Notes: generated by a model from the sequence alone, not told the origin. A DNA stretch of 64,000 bases from CAXBNB01 sp965267535 (GCA_965267535.1 OZ254082.1:62001-126000), one strand, 5' to 3'; numbered from the stretch's first letter, positions 8,738-17,592 are shown. A program made the numbers and translations.

Positions 8738-9616
8738 ATGAGATCGCTGGCCATTATAGTGGCTGTGCTGGGTGTAGTATTGTTTTCGGCAAAAGCCGTA
8801 ATGGTAAAAATGGCGTATCACTATGAGATAGGTGTGGTGCCATTGTTGCTGCTTAGAATGGCTTTTGCTTTACCTGTTTACCTCACTATAGCCCTGGTGA
8901 AAAGGCCTACTCACCCTGAGCTGATTCGGAGAGTTGATTATTTGTGGCTGGTGTTGTTTGGTATTATTGGCTACTACCTTGCCAGCTATTTTGATTTTCT
9001 GGGGTTGGTATACATCAAAGCGAGCCTGGAGCGCATCATTTTGTTTGTATACCCTACTTTGGTGCTGTTGATTTCTCGCATTTTTCTTAAAAAACCGATA
9101 TCAGGCATTCAGGCAGCAGCTATTGTGATTACGTATGGAGGTATATTCATTACATTTTTAGATGAAATGGATACCAGCGGAGGCAATGTGCTATTGGGTG
9201 GAGTGTATATCTTTTTGAGTGCGCTGACCTACGCTTCTTATCTGGTGGGTAGTGGTTGGCTTATTCCCAAGTTTGGGGCTACCACATTTACTTCCTATGC
9301 CATGATAGTATCGTGTATGGCTGTCATAGCTCATTACCTGCTTTTCGAGGAAGTAGACCTTATGGCTTATCCACAGGAGGTTTATTCCCTCGGGTTGGCC
9401 ATGGCACTGCTTTCTACGGTTATACCGTCATATCTGGTATCTATGGCCATAAAAGAGCTGGGGGCTTCCCACTTTGCTATTATAGGTAGTTTGGGGCCGG
9501 TCTCTACCATTGTATTGGCTAATGTGTTGCTGGACGAACGAATCACCTTGCTACAGGTGGCAGGTACGCTGGTGGTAATAGCGGGAATAGGTCTGGTCTC
9601 TGTTCGACGCAGTTAG
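8738..9616 (+). CDS. EamA/DMT family transporter
   Basis: A 292-residue inner-membrane protein made almost entirely of hydrophobic helices; about ten are visible, as expected for two EamA repeats of five. The first repeat opens with SLAIIVAVLGVVLFSAKAV, and the second begins near GGVYIFLSALTYASYLVG. The final segment TIVLANVLLDERITLLQVAG is the usual end of repeat two. The family exports amino acids, purines or other small metabolites; the substrate cannot be read from the sequence. The ATG at 8738 is preferred to an upstream in-frame TTG at 8723, because the extra five residues add nothing to the first helix. Confidence 0.9.
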   Translation: MRSLAIIVAVLGVVLFSAKAVMVKMAYHYEIGVVPLLLLRMAFALPVYLTIALVKRPTHPELIRRVDYLWLVLFGIIGYYLASYFDFLGLVYIKASLERIILFVYPTLVLLISRIFLKKPISGIQAAAIVITYGGIFITFLDEMDTSGGNVLLGGVYIFLSALTYASYLVGSGWLIPKFGATTFTSYAMIVSCMAVIAHYLLFEEVDLMAYPQEVYSLGLAMALLSTVIPSYLVSMAIKELGASHFAIIGSLGPVSTIVLANVLLDERITLLQVAGTLVVIAGIGLVSVRRS

Positions 9617-9695
9617 TATCGGGTGAAAAACACTCACACCTCCCTTCACTTGCAGTGTGGCTAACCTACCTGAGGCTTTGGCAACAGAGCTAGGT

Positions 9696-10853
9696 TTAAT
9701 ATTGCTCAGGAGCCAGGTAGTTAGGGTATATTTTCATGTGAAAAGTTTTTACTGTTTCGAAGATTACATTTCGAAAGGCTTCTATGTTTTCCTTTTGCAC
9801 GGCTGAGATATAGACCTTGTCCTTTGCTTTTTTTGCTTTTGGAAGCCCATTTGGAAAGAGTTCCTGCACACGCTCTTCAGACAGCTTGTCTATTTTATTG
9901 TATACAGTAATGGTCTTTTTGTCGTCTGCACCTATCTCATTCAGTGTGTTTTTCACTACTTCTATATGATCCTCGAAAGAAGGATGAGATATATCTACTA
10001 CATGGAGCAATATATCGGCCTCCCGTACTTCGTCGAGAGTAGACTTAAAAGATTCGATGAGGCTGTGGGGTAGTTTTCGTATAAACCCTACCGTGTCGGA
10101 GAGTAGAAAAGGAATGTTTTGCAAAACTACTTTTCGTACGGTCGAGTCTACTGTGGCAAAGAGTTCGTCCTTAGCATAGATTTTTTCTTTAGCCAGTAGA
10201 TTCATGATGGTCGACTTGCCTACGTTGGTATAGCCTACCAGCGCCACACGCACTACATTGGAGCGTGATTTTCTGCGGGTTTGCCCTTGTCTGTCTATTT
10301 TTTCCAGTTTTCTTTTTAGCACGGCTATCTGATCCCGAATCATACGACGGTCGGTTTCAATCTCTTTTTCACCGGCACCACCCCGTGTTCCCGTGCCTCC
10401 CCTTTGCCTTTCGAGGTGAGTCCACATGCGGGTAAGCCTGGGCATGAGGTATTCGTACCGGGCAAGTTCCACCTGAGTTTTTGCCTGAGCTGTTTTTGCT
10501 CTTTTCAGAAAAATATCTAAAATGAGCAAACTCCTATCATAAATTTTGACTTTTAATTCACGCTCAAGATTGCGGAGCTGTGAGGGCGTGAGGTCGTCAT
10601 CGAAAATAACAATGCCAATGTCTTCGGCTTTTACATAGGCTTTTACATCCTCCAGTTTTCCTTTGCCTATAAAGGTGCGGTTGTCTGGATGCTCCAGTTT
10701 TTGAGTAAAAGTTTTTTGCGTATGAATGTTGAGCGTTTTTGCTAAAAAAATCAACTCATCAATGTATTCCTTATGACGATCGTCAGTGGCTGATTTGTTG
10801 ATAACAGCTATAATTACGGCGTTATCGTTTATCATTGTATTAGATTCGATCAT
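9696..10853 (-). CDS. hflX: Ribosome-associated GTPase HflX
   Basis: HflX is a GTPase that binds the 50S subunit and splits or rescues stalled ribosomes under stress. The 385 residues have the N-terminal HflX domain (FIGKGKLEDVKAYV, IVIFDDDLTPSQLRNLE) and the family signature around GGTGTRGGAGEKEIETDRR. The G domain has G1 VGYTNVGKSTIMN, G3 DTVGFIRKLPH and G4 TVYNKID. All catalytic loops are intact. A second ATG six codons in is possible. It converges with the EamA gene and is divergent from the glycosyltransferase at 10980. Confidence 0.96.
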   Translation of the reverse strand: MIESNTMINDNAVIIAVINKSATDDRHKEYIDELIFLAKTLNIHTQKTFTQKLEHPDNRTFIGKGKLEDVKAYVKAEDIGIVIFDDDLTPSQLRNLERELKVKIYDRSLLILDIFLKRAKTAQAKTQVELARYEYLMPRLTRMWTHLERQRGGTGTRGGAGEKEIETDRRMIRDQIAVLKRKLEKIDRQGQTRRKSRSNVVRVALVGYTNVGKSTIMNLLAKEKIYAKDELFATVDSTVRKVVLQNIPFLLSDTVGFIRKLPHSLIESFKSTLDEVREADILLHVVDISHPSFEDHIEVVKNTLNEIGADDKKTITVYNKIDKLSEERVQELFPNGLPKAKKAKDKVYISAVQKENIEAFRNVIFETVKTFHMKIYPNYLAPEQY

Positions 10854-10890
10854 TAAGGAGATATTAGTTTTTTGGTGAAAGGAATTTTCG

Positions 10891-10898
10891 CAAAAATA
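10891..10898 (-). promoter_or_regulatory. -7 promoter element for hflX
   Basis: TATTTTTG on the minus strand is an exact TAnnTTTG match, 37 bases upstream of the hflX ATG. No clear TTG lies at the -33 distance. The surrounding sequence is strongly AT-rich. Confidence 0.4.
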
Positions 10899-10979
10899 TA
10901 CAAATAATTAAAACTGTATTGCTAGATTATATCGTTGATTAGATGCAATATGGAGTTAAAAGAATAAGTTGACGGGTGC

Positions 10980-12098
10980 ATGAGGATAGCAATTTCGATT
11001 AATCGATCATGGAATATATATAACTTTCGGTCTGGGCTTGTAAAAGCGCTGATCGCGGAGGGGCATGAGGTGGTGGCTATTGCGCCTAAAGACAAGTATT
11101 CCAAATTGTTGATGAAGATGGGCTGTCGTTTTTTTCCATTGGAAGTGGAAAATACGGGATCAAACCCCGTAAAAGACTTGTCGCTTTACCTCGAATACCT
11201 AAAAATATACAAGAAAATAGAGCCGGATATTGTACTGCAGTATACGATCAAGCCGAATATATACGGTACCATGGCAGCAAAACGACTGGAGATACCAGTA
11301 ATTAACAATGTAAGTGGTTTAGGTACTGTTTTCCTCAACAATGGACTGGTTTCGCTTGTTGCTCAATTATTGTACAAGGTGGCTTTTCGCAATACAGATC
11401 TGGTTTTTTTTCAAAACGAAGACGATCGTAGTGAGTTTCTAAAGAAAATACGCCTGCCTCACCTCCAAACAGATCTCTTGCCCGGATCGGGGATCAATCT
11501 GAGTGATTTTGCTCCTCAGCCATCGTTGAACGGTAGCAGTTTCACTTTTTTGATGATATCGAGGATCATTAAAGACAAAGGGGTATATGAATATGTGAAC
11601 ATGGCTCGTAAAGCCAGGGAAAGTGGTATACAGGCTACTTTTCAGTTGCTGGGAGAGATGGACACCAAACACCGGCGGGGTATACAAATGGAAGAAATGC
11701 AGGCATGGCAGGAAGAAGGTATAATCCAATACCTCGGAGCAACAGACGATGTGAGTGCTGTAATCAAAGAGGCCAATTGCGTGGTGTTGCCCTCCTACAG
11801 AGAGGGTACCCCCAAGACGCTACTGGAGGGAGCTGCCATGGGCAAGCCTTTGATAGCCACGGATGTAGCCGGATGCAGGCAGGTAGTGCAGGAGGGAGAA
11901 AACGGTTTTTTGTGCAAGGTAAAGGATGAGCAGAGCCTGTTTGATGCCGTGGACAAAATGTACAAACTTACTCCCGGGCAGCAAGAGCAAATGGGACAGA
12001 AGGGACGCCAGTATATCGAAAAAAACTATGACGAAAAACTAGTTATAGACAAGTATTTGTATTGGATAGATAAACTCTGCCAGGCTAAAGAAAGCTGA
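10980..12098 (+). CDS. Glycosyltransferase family 4 protein (surface polysaccharide synthesis)
   Basis: A 372-residue GT-B fold retaining glycosyltransferase. The N-terminal acceptor domain starts with MRIAISINRSWNIYNFRSG and has the helper motif LQYTIKPNIYG and NVSGLGTVFLN. This resembles the capsule/O-unit transferases that use undecaprenyl-linked acceptors. The donor-binding half has FLMISRIIKDKGVYEY and the E-x7-E motif in LPSYREGTPKTLLEGAAMGKP, then ATDVAGCRQVVQEGENGFL. It is soluble or peripheral on the inner membrane. It is followed 104 bases later by the export genes wza/wzc-like and the phosphatase, so it most likely adds a sugar to the same exopolysaccharide. The sugar is not predictable here. 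Confidence 0.9.
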   Translation: MRIAISINRSWNIYNFRSGLVKALIAEGHEVVAIAPKDKYSKLLMKMGCRFFPLEVENTGSNPVKDLSLYLEYLKIYKKIEPDIVLQYTIKPNIYGTMAAKRLEIPVINNVSGLGTVFLNNGLVSLVAQLLYKVAFRNTDLVFFQNEDDRSEFLKKIRLPHLQTDLLPGSGINLSDFAPQPSLNGSSFTFLMISRIIKDKGVYEYVNMARKARESGIQATFQLLGEMDTKHRRGIQMEEMQAWQEEGIIQYLGATDDVSAVIKEANCVVLPSYREGTPKTLLEGAAMGKPLIATDVAGCRQVVQEGENGFLCKVKDEQSLFDAVDKMYKLTPGQQEQMGQKGRQYIEKNYDEKLVIDKYLYWIDKLCQAKES

Positions 12099-12119
12099 AA
12101 TAGCCTGCTTTTATAGATA

Positions 12120-12133
12120 ATTCACCGGTGAAT
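12120..12133. promoter_or_regulatory. Perfect 14-base palindrome upstream of the polysaccharide export genes
   Basis: ATTCACCGGTGAAT is a complete 14-base palindrome, 22 bases after the glycosyltransferase stop and 70 bases before the export lipoprotein start. Its position and GC-centred core in AT-rich surroundings make it a candidate operator for the export operon. No regulator is encoded next to it. Confidence 0.4.
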
Positions 12134-12154
12134 ATTTTAGTTTTATCACTTAAA

Positions 12155-12170
12155 TAAGCAGATTTGCTTA
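12155..12170 (+). repeat. Small hairpin in the leader of the polysaccharide export genes
   Basis: TAAGCA and TGCTTA pair around GATT, 32 bases before the GTG start of the export lipoprotein. It may be a leader hairpin or a second operator half next to the palindrome at 12120-12133. Weak evidence on its own. Confidence 0.3.
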
Positions 12171-12202
12171 AACTGATACCCACTTAGCATATTAATTCAA
12201 AA

Positions 12203-12976
12203 GTGAAAAAAACCTCATACATTGTCTTGTTATTAGTTGTTTGCCTGTGCTCCTGTAAGGTCTACAAGCAAGATATAATGTTTCAAACCGATGAAGGGTT
12301 TGTCTCTTCGAAAATAGATCAGGCTGTGACTCAGGCTGAAAAAAACTACATTATACAGGAAAACGACCTGCTCAAGATAGATTTGTTTACCAACAAGGGA
12401 GAGCGCATTATCGATCCAAACTTTGAGTTTGCTTCCGGGTCCAATACCAACCAAAACAACATCAGGCGAAGAGAGTACTCATACCTTGTTATGGAAGGAG
12501 GAGAGGTCAAACTTCCGATACTTGGTCATGTACACGTGCAAGGATTAACCTTGGATGAAGCAGAGGCAAAGCTCGAAAAAGCCTATGACACCTACTACAA
12601 AGAGGCCTTTGTAAAACTACAATTTCTCAATAAGCGAGTAGTCGTGCTGGGAGCTTCCGGCGGGCAGGTTATTACCCTCGAAAATGAGAACACGACCCTA
12701 CCGGAAATACTGGCAGCTGCAGGCGGAGTGGACATGGGAGCCAAAGCCCATAATATTCGTATCATTCGGGGAGATTATGCTAATCCGCAGGTTTTTTTAG
12801 TCGACTTGTCTACCGTAAAGGGCATGCAACAGTCGATGATAGTGATGAAGCCCGGAGACATAGTATATATAGAGCCGTGGCGTAGGGTATGGCTGGAAGG
12901 CCTCAAAGATATAGCTCCGGTGCTAAGTCTGGTGTCGAGTGTACTTACGCTATCTCTAGTACTTCAAAATCTGTAA
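12203..12976 (+). CDS. Polysaccharide export outer-membrane lipoprotein (Wza/BexD type)
   Basis: This family forms the outer-membrane channel through which capsule or exopolysaccharide leaves the cell. The 257-residue product begins with GTG and a lipoprotein signal (IVLLLVVCLCSC, then KVYKQ). It has the PES/poly-export domain (NYIIQENDLLKIDLFTN) and VKLPILGHVHVQGLTLDEAE. A SLBB-like part follows (VVVLGASGGQVITLENENTT, ILAAAGGVDMGAKAHNI). The C-terminal hydrophobic segment APVLSLVSSVLTLSLVLQNL would be the short membrane-crossing helix of the channel. It is much shorter than Wza, as is usual in Bacteroidota. Its TAA overlaps the kinase ATG by one base (TAATG), showing tight coupling. Confidence 0.92.
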   Translation: MKKTSYIVLLLVVCLCSCKVYKQDIMFQTDEGFVSSKIDQAVTQAEKNYIIQENDLLKIDLFTNKGERIIDPNFEFASGSNTNQNNIRRREYSYLVMEGGEVKLPILGHVHVQGLTLDEAEAKLEKAYDTYYKEAFVKLQFLNKRVVVLGASGGQVITLENENTTLPEILAAAGGVDMGAKAHNIRIIRGDYANPQVFLVDLSTVKGMQQSMIVMKPGDIVYIEPWRRVWLEGLKDIAPVLSLVSSVLTLSLVLQNL

Positions 12977-15387
12977 TGGTAGACCCCAAACTACATATCC
13001 ATCCCAAGGGCAGTCAGGCAGACGAAAACGATCCCATAGCCAATGTAGATCTGGACAAGATTTACCATGTATTAAAAAGGAGCATTCCCTGGATGCTACT
13101 CATACTCTTAGTGACGAATGCTGTAGCATACCTTTATGTGAGGTATACACAGCCCATATTTGAGTCTGAATCCGTACTCAAACTCGACATAAAAAATGAA
13201 GCCAATTTGTTAGGGTTTCAGGATCCTATCACGCAGGACATTAAAGGGATATCAGGTGAAATGGAGCTTCTCAAGTCGCGTTTGTTTTTTGGTAGGGTAG
13301 TAGATGCTATCGGTATGGATGTAGCCTACTATCATCCCGGAAGAAGCCATTTTTTGAGCCAAATAGTGGATGAGCGATACAATACCTCGCCATTTGTGGT
13401 CAGTCATAAACTCAAAAACCCGAGCTATTATGACCGCAAGTTTGACCTTGAAATACTGGATCAAAACAGGTACAAACTCACCTATCAGGATGCAGGAGAA
13501 AAGAAAGAACTGATTCGCAGTTTTGGAGATGAAATATCTAACGAACACTTCAATTTACTCATAGAAAAAACCGGCCGGTTTGATCCGGACTCAGGGGAAA
13601 AAGACTACTACTTTACGATCAACAGCCGTGAAGCACTGATCAATTTTTTTGTAAGCCATGTTACAGTAAGGCCGGAGAATTTTAATGCAAATACCATAAA
13701 AATATCTCTCAAGCACCACAATAGGCATAAAGTAAGAGACTTAGTGCATGCTATAGATACGCTTTATCTGGAATATACCCGTGAGGCAAAAAACCAGGCA
13801 ATCAAACAAAAGATAGAATTTTTGGATGGCCAGCTGGATAAAACCACCAAAGAACTGGAGCAATACGAAAAGTATTTTGAAAATTTTACGATAGAAAACA
13901 GAACTACAGACCTGTCCAGAGACCTGAACCAAACGATAGTATTGCTCAATTCACTGGATTCACAGCGCTACTCATTGCGCAATAAGCTGACCCAGCTAAA
14001 CACAGCCATCAGGCAGATGGAACAAAATGGTCCGCTTTCAATCAGTTCTGCAGCTACAGAAAGTTTGCCTGCATTCATTAGTCAGGCGATCGATAAATAT
14101 TCAGAGCTGGTAACTGAGCGCGAATTAAAATTGGTTTCCTACAACGAAAACACTTTTGTAATCCAGCGGATCGACAAAGCATTGGCTACTGCTAAAAAGC
14201 AGGCAACAGAATCGATAAATGAATACCAAAAAAGCCTGGTAGAGGCTATGGAGGAGCTGAAAGAGAGGAGGCAGATTCTTGAAAAGAACTTTGTGGAATT
14301 GCCGTCTATGGGTACAAGCTACAACAAAAACAAACGGTTTTATACCTTACAGGAGGAGTATTACCTATCTCTGATCAAGAGTAAAATGGAGCTGGAAATA
14401 GCCAGAGCAGGTACAGTTACAGATTTTGTCATATTGTCGCCGGCCTCCTACCCAACAATACCTGTAGAGCCCCAAAGGATGATTATATATGCTGTTGGTA
14501 TGATCGCTGGACTTATGCTCTGTATAGGTTTTGTGGGCGTCAGGTATTTGCTACACAACAAGATAAGTAGCCATAAAGAACTCGAAAACCTGATAAATGT
14601 GCCGGTGCTGGGCTTGATCCCCTACTACACCAAAGAGCGCCTCAATGTGACTCAACTGGTAGTAGACAAAAACCCAAAATCGGCAATAAGTGAGGCGATT
14701 CGGTCTATTCGTACCAATATGGATTTTCTGGTGCACAACAAAAGTCAGAAAGTAATATCCATCACCTCTACAGTGAGTGGTGAAGGCAAGACATTTATAG
14801 CCGTAAACCTTGGAGCTATTTTAGCCCTGTCAAATGCTAAAATCGTAATTGTGGATCTGGACATGAGGAAACCTAAAGTACATTTGGCTTTCAACGAAGA
14901 AAAGGGTACCGCAGGTGTAAGTACTATCCTTATAGGTAAACACACGATCAACGAGTCGCTGCGCAAAACATCCGTAGATAACCTTACATTCATTACGGCT
15001 GGCCCTACTCCGCCCAACCCGTCGGAGCTTATATTGAGCGAAGAGTTCAATCAGTTTTTGGCTCAATTGAAAGAGAAATTTGATGTGGTAATACTCGATA
15101 CCCCGCCGGTAGGTTTGGTAACAGACGGTATTCTAGCTATGAAACATGCCGACCTGCCTATTTACGTAGTAAGGGCAGACTATTCGAAAAAATCGTATGC
15201 CAAGTCGATTAACAGCTTATCGGTAAATAATAAGTTTGCTAATTTGACTGCTATATTAAACTCTGTAAAGTCGAATAAAAACCAGGGCTATGGCTATGGC
15301 TATGGTTATGGCTATGGACAGGGGTATTATGATGATGAGCCGGAAACAAGTAATGGCTCTTTTTTGTCGCGATTGTTTTCCAGATAA
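12976..15387 (+). CDS. Polysaccharide co-polymerase with bacterial tyrosine kinase domain (Wzc type)
   Basis: The 803-residue inner-membrane protein controls chain length and export of a surface polysaccharide by cycles of tyrosine autophosphorylation. Transmembrane segments lie at about 36-57 (IPWMLLILLVTNAVAYLYV) and 502-526. The periplasmic part between them holds the Wzz domain and long coiled coils. The cytoplasmic BY-kinase has Walker A TVSGEGKTFIAVN (about 598-610), Walker A' IVIVDLDMRKP (about 622-632) and Walker B VVILDTPPVG (about 704). The tail carries a tyrosine cluster of alternating Gly-Tyr followed by QGYYDDEP, the expected autophosphorylation site. The ATG at 12976 is chosen because it overlaps the previous stop; the frame is open 29 codons further upstream, inside the preceding gene. 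Confidence 0.95.
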   Translation: MVDPKLHIHPKGSQADENDPIANVDLDKIYHVLKRSIPWMLLILLVTNAVAYLYVRYTQPIFESESVLKLDIKNEANLLGFQDPITQDIKGISGEMELLKSRLFFGRVVDAIGMDVAYYHPGRSHFLSQIVDERYNTSPFVVSHKLKNPSYYDRKFDLEILDQNRYKLTYQDAGEKKELIRSFGDEISNEHFNLLIEKTGRFDPDSGEKDYYFTINSREALINFFVSHVTVRPENFNANTIKISLKHHNRHKVRDLVHAIDTLYLEYTREAKNQAIKQKIEFLDGQLDKTTKELEQYEKYFENFTIENRTTDLSRDLNQTIVLLNSLDSQRYSLRNKLTQLNTAIRQMEQNGPLSISSAATESLPAFISQAIDKYSELVTERELKLVSYNENTFVIQRIDKALATAKKQATESINEYQKSLVEAMEELKERRQILEKNFVELPSMGTSYNKNKRFYTLQEEYYLSLIKSKMELEIARAGTVTDFVILSPASYPTIPVEPQRMIIYAVGMIAGLMLCIGFVGVRYLLHNKISSHKELENLINVPVLGLIPYYTKERLNVTQLVVDKNPKSAISEAIRSIRTNMDFLVHNKSQKVISITSTVSGEGKTFIAVNLGAILALSNAKIVIVDLDMRKPKVHLAFNEEKGTAGVSTILIGKHTINESLRKTSVDNLTFITAGPTPPNPSELILSEEFNQFLAQLKEKFDVVILDTPPVGLVTDGILAMKHADLPIYVVRADYSKKSYAKSINSLSVNNKFANLTAILNSVKSNKNQGYGYGYGYGYGQGYYDDEPETSNGSFLSRLFSR
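15286..15315 (+). repeat. Tandem hexanucleotide repeat encoding the tyrosine cluster of the Wzc-type kinase
   Basis: Five copies of GGCTAT (the fourth is GGTTAT) run head to tail and encode Gly-Tyr repeats. Because the unit is six bases, gain or loss of copies keeps the frame and would only change the number of phosphorylatable tyrosines. Confidence 0.85.
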
Positions 15388-15393
15388 TAAGTA

Positions 15394-16116
15394 GTGTTAG
15401 GCTTTTTCAAAAACAGAAAAAAAACAAGCTTTCTTGAAACAGATATGCACTCTCACCTGCTGCCGGGTATAGACGATGGTGTAAAAACCTACGAGGAGGC
15501 AGTAGATTTGGTGAGGGCAATGCATGATCTGGGGTTAAAAAAAATCATTACTACTCCTCATATCATTGCTGATTATTACCCCAATACACCCGAAGGTATA
15601 CGCCTGAAGCTGGAAGAGCTGAAAAAACATGTAGCAAATGCCGGAATAGAGATAGAACTGGCAGCCGCAGCAGAGTATCTGGTGGACGAAAACTTTGTGC
15701 ATAAGCTTGAGGCAAAGGAAGAATTACTCACTTTGGGTGGCAATTTTGTATTAGTGGAAACCCCCTTTCTGAACAAACCGATCTTTTTAGAAGAAGTGTT
15801 TTTTACGCTAAAGTCAAGAGGGTATGAACCTGTGCTGGCTCATCCGGAACGGTATGTTTATCTGCAAGAAGATAAGCGTGCTCTGGCGGACCTGATAAAC
15901 TCACAGATACACTTGCAGGTAAATATGAGTTCGCTGGTGGGATACTACTCCAAAAAAGCCAGAAAGCTGGCCGAACACCTGATAGATAGTCACAGGGTTA
16001 GCTTTTTGGGGTCTGATATTCACCACAATCGTCACTTTCAGGCATACTCAAAAGCCATCCAAACCAAATATTTTGATCGCTGTAGGCAACTATACCTGCT
16101 CAACAATTCATTATAG
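15394..16116 (+). CDS. PHP-type protein-tyrosine phosphatase (CpsB/YwqE family)
   Basis: This manganese-dependent phosphatase removes phosphate from the BY-kinase tail. The 240-residue protein has all PHP metal-binding motifs: DMHSHLLPGIDDG near residues 18-30, TTPHI at about 54, LAHPERY at about 150 and GSDIHHNRH near 208. The gene starts with GTG at 15394, six bases after the kinase stop, so the kinase and its phosphatase are made together. There is no signal peptide, so it acts in the cytoplasm, where the kinase tail is. A following partner gene was not seen. Confidence 0.93.
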   Translation: MLGFFKNRKKTSFLETDMHSHLLPGIDDGVKTYEEAVDLVRAMHDLGLKKIITTPHIIADYYPNTPEGIRLKLEELKKHVANAGIEIELAAAAEYLVDENFVHKLEAKEELLTLGGNFVLVETPFLNKPIFLEEVFFTLKSRGYEPVLAHPERYVYLQEDKRALADLINSQIHLQVNMSSLVGYYSKKARKLAEHLIDSHRVSFLGSDIHHNRHFQAYSKAIQTKYFDRCRQLYLLNNSL

Positions 16117-16172
16117 TGTCTAAGGCTTGCCCTTATAATCGGGGATAAAAAAGATTAATTTTAAAATTAGTC

Positions 16173-16180
16173 TATCTTTG
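16173..16180 (+). promoter_or_regulatory. -7 promoter element before the beta-barrel protein
   Basis: TATCTTTG matches TAnnTTTG exactly, 40 bases before the ATG at 16220. No TTG at -33; the upstream stretch is AT-rich. It supports separate transcription of the beta-barrel gene and the ATG at 16220 rather than the upstream TTG at 16178 inside the box. Confidence 0.45.
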
Positions 16181-16219
16181 CCCGTTGAAAATCAGAACCC
16201 ATATTTTTATAGCTATAAA

Positions 16220-16987
16220 ATGAAAAAATACACACTCATCTTACTACTGGTTTTAGGTACTAGCATAGCCATGGCTACAGGCAATGAAGACGATAAAAAA
16301 GAGAAGAAAACACCGGATTTGCCAGGCATAATATTGGTAGATTTTGGGTTCAATTTTTTCAAGGAAGCGCCTTCCCAAATGGATATCAACTGGTTTAAGT
16401 CAAAGTCTTTTGGTATCTACTATATGAAAACATTCCGACTTGGAAAAAAACTTACTTTTAACCCGGCCATAGGTGTCAATTTTGAAAAATATGGGTTTAC
16501 CAAAGACGTATCTATCGGATATCCTATCACATCGCTTGGCCAGCCTGCAGTAACTACAGGTACACAGTCTGACGCTGTACCCAATACCTATGGCGACCTG
16601 TCTATACTTGACTTGTCGTATTTGCAGCAGATCGATAAGTCCCAATTGGCTATGAGCTATATCGACATTCCGGTACAGTTTAGATATTATTTTAAAGGAA
16701 ACGATACCAAGGGCACTATATATCTGGCTGCAGGCGGTATGCTTTCTATGCTGGTAGAATCGCACACCAAATTAAAGTATACCGATGGCGGAAGGTCACA
16801 AACGACCAAGCAGCGCGATGACTTCAATCAAAACAAATTTCGCTACGGTGTGCAAGGCAGGTTTGGTATAGGAAGTTTTAACTTTTTCTACAAACACTAC
16901 TTTTCTACAGTATTCAACAGTGAAGGGCCAGCCGGAGCTACCGACATCACTACACATACAATAGGAATTTCGGTAAGCGGACTCTAA
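16220..16987 (+). CDS. Outer-membrane beta-barrel protein (PorT-like fold)
   Basis: A 255-residue protein with a clear signal peptide (MKKYTLILLLVLGTSIAMA) and a Lys/Glu-rich linker. Alternating polar/hydrophobic strands typical of a small outer-membrane barrel follow (KLTFNPAIGVNFEKYGF, YIDIPVQFRYYFKG, IYLAAGGMLSMLV, FRYGVQGRFGIGSFNFFYK). The end HTIGISVSGL has a hydrophobic last strand. This matches the broad outer-membrane beta-barrel family common in Bacteroidota; no transport substrate can be named. It follows the exopolysaccharide genes but has its own promoter element. The stop codon overlaps that of the converging PAP2-like gene. Confidence 0.75.
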   Translation: MKKYTLILLLVLGTSIAMATGNEDDKKEKKTPDLPGIILVDFGFNFFKEAPSQMDINWFKSKSFGIYYMKTFRLGKKLTFNPAIGVNFEKYGFTKDVSIGYPITSLGQPAVTTGTQSDAVPNTYGDLSILDLSYLQQIDKSQLAMSYIDIPVQFRYYFKGNDTKGTIYLAAGGMLSMLVESHTKLKYTDGGRSQTTKQRDDFNQNKFRYGVQGRFGIGSFNFFYKHYFSTVFNSEGPAGATDITTHTIGISVSGL

Positions 16988-17592
16988 CCGAAAAAATGTA
17001 AGGCGCCAAAGCATATACCAATACCGACTACAAACCCGCTAAGGATTTCATCGGGTTTGTGAGCATGGAGGTACAGGCGTGAGGTCATAACCAGCCCTGC
17101 GGTAACGATGGCAGGTACCAATGTGTAGATGGCAAAACTTTCGGGGTGCTGAAAACACAGCACAAGCAGAAACCCAACTACTCCGCTCACTCCCGCTGAA
17201 TGTATGCTGATTTTGTAGAACAAGCTGATGAGCATAAGCAAAGCTATCAGTACAGTAGTCGCTATCAGCATAGTGGCTATAGTGCCATTTACTCCAACTT
17301 TTCTTATAAAGAGTACTGTGGTAATAGCATAAAATATGCTGACAAATAGAAAGGGTAGAAATCGCTCTTCTCTTTTTTCGAGTGAAAAGCTGGAAATATT
17401 GCCGGAAAATTTAAGCGCCGACACCCCAAAAAGGGGGATCAAGAAAGTAGTGACAAACAAAAAGGGAAGCATAAACCAACCCAGCGGATGCACTAGCTCG
17501 GGCAGTACCATGTTGATGAGCAAAAACGTAAACGAGGGCATCAACAGGGGGTGAAAAACAACCGATACGGTTTTCATTAGTGTATTTATCAC
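16984..17592 (-). CDS. PAP2-like integral membrane protein
   Basis: A 202-residue protein with about six membrane helices. Motifs recall the PAP2 lipid phosphatase superfamily: KREERFLPF (motif 1 Lys/Arg), ISIHSAGVSG in the place of PSGH, and SRLYLHAHKPDEILSG in the place of SR-x5-H-x3-D. The third motif has its acidic residue one position early, and the second lacks the Pro. Activity on lipid phosphates such as undecaprenyl pyrophosphate is therefore possible but not assured. The reading frame begins with GTG overlapping the rpoN stop (GTGA); an ATG five codons in (17577) is an equally good start. It is transcribed after rpoN. Confidence 0.8.
   Translation of the reverse strand: MINTLMKTVSVVFHPLLMPSFTFLLINMVLPELVHPLGWFMLPFLFVTTFLIPLFGVSALKFSGNISSFSLEKREERFLPFLFVSIFYAITTVLFIRKVGVNGTIATMLIATTVLIALLMLISLFYKISIHSAGVSGVVGFLLVLCFQHPESFAIYTLVPAIVTAGLVMTSRLYLHAHKPDEILSGFVVGIGICFGALHFFG

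Noticed and set aside
9663..9696. Hairpin AACCTA/TAGGTT between the EamA gene and hflX as a terminator
   Set aside because: Only six pairs, a loop of 22 bases and no T-run on either side.
15286..15315. Phase-variable on/off switch in the Wzc-type kinase
   Set aside because: The repeat unit is six bases, so copy change never breaks the frame; kept only as a length-variation candidate.
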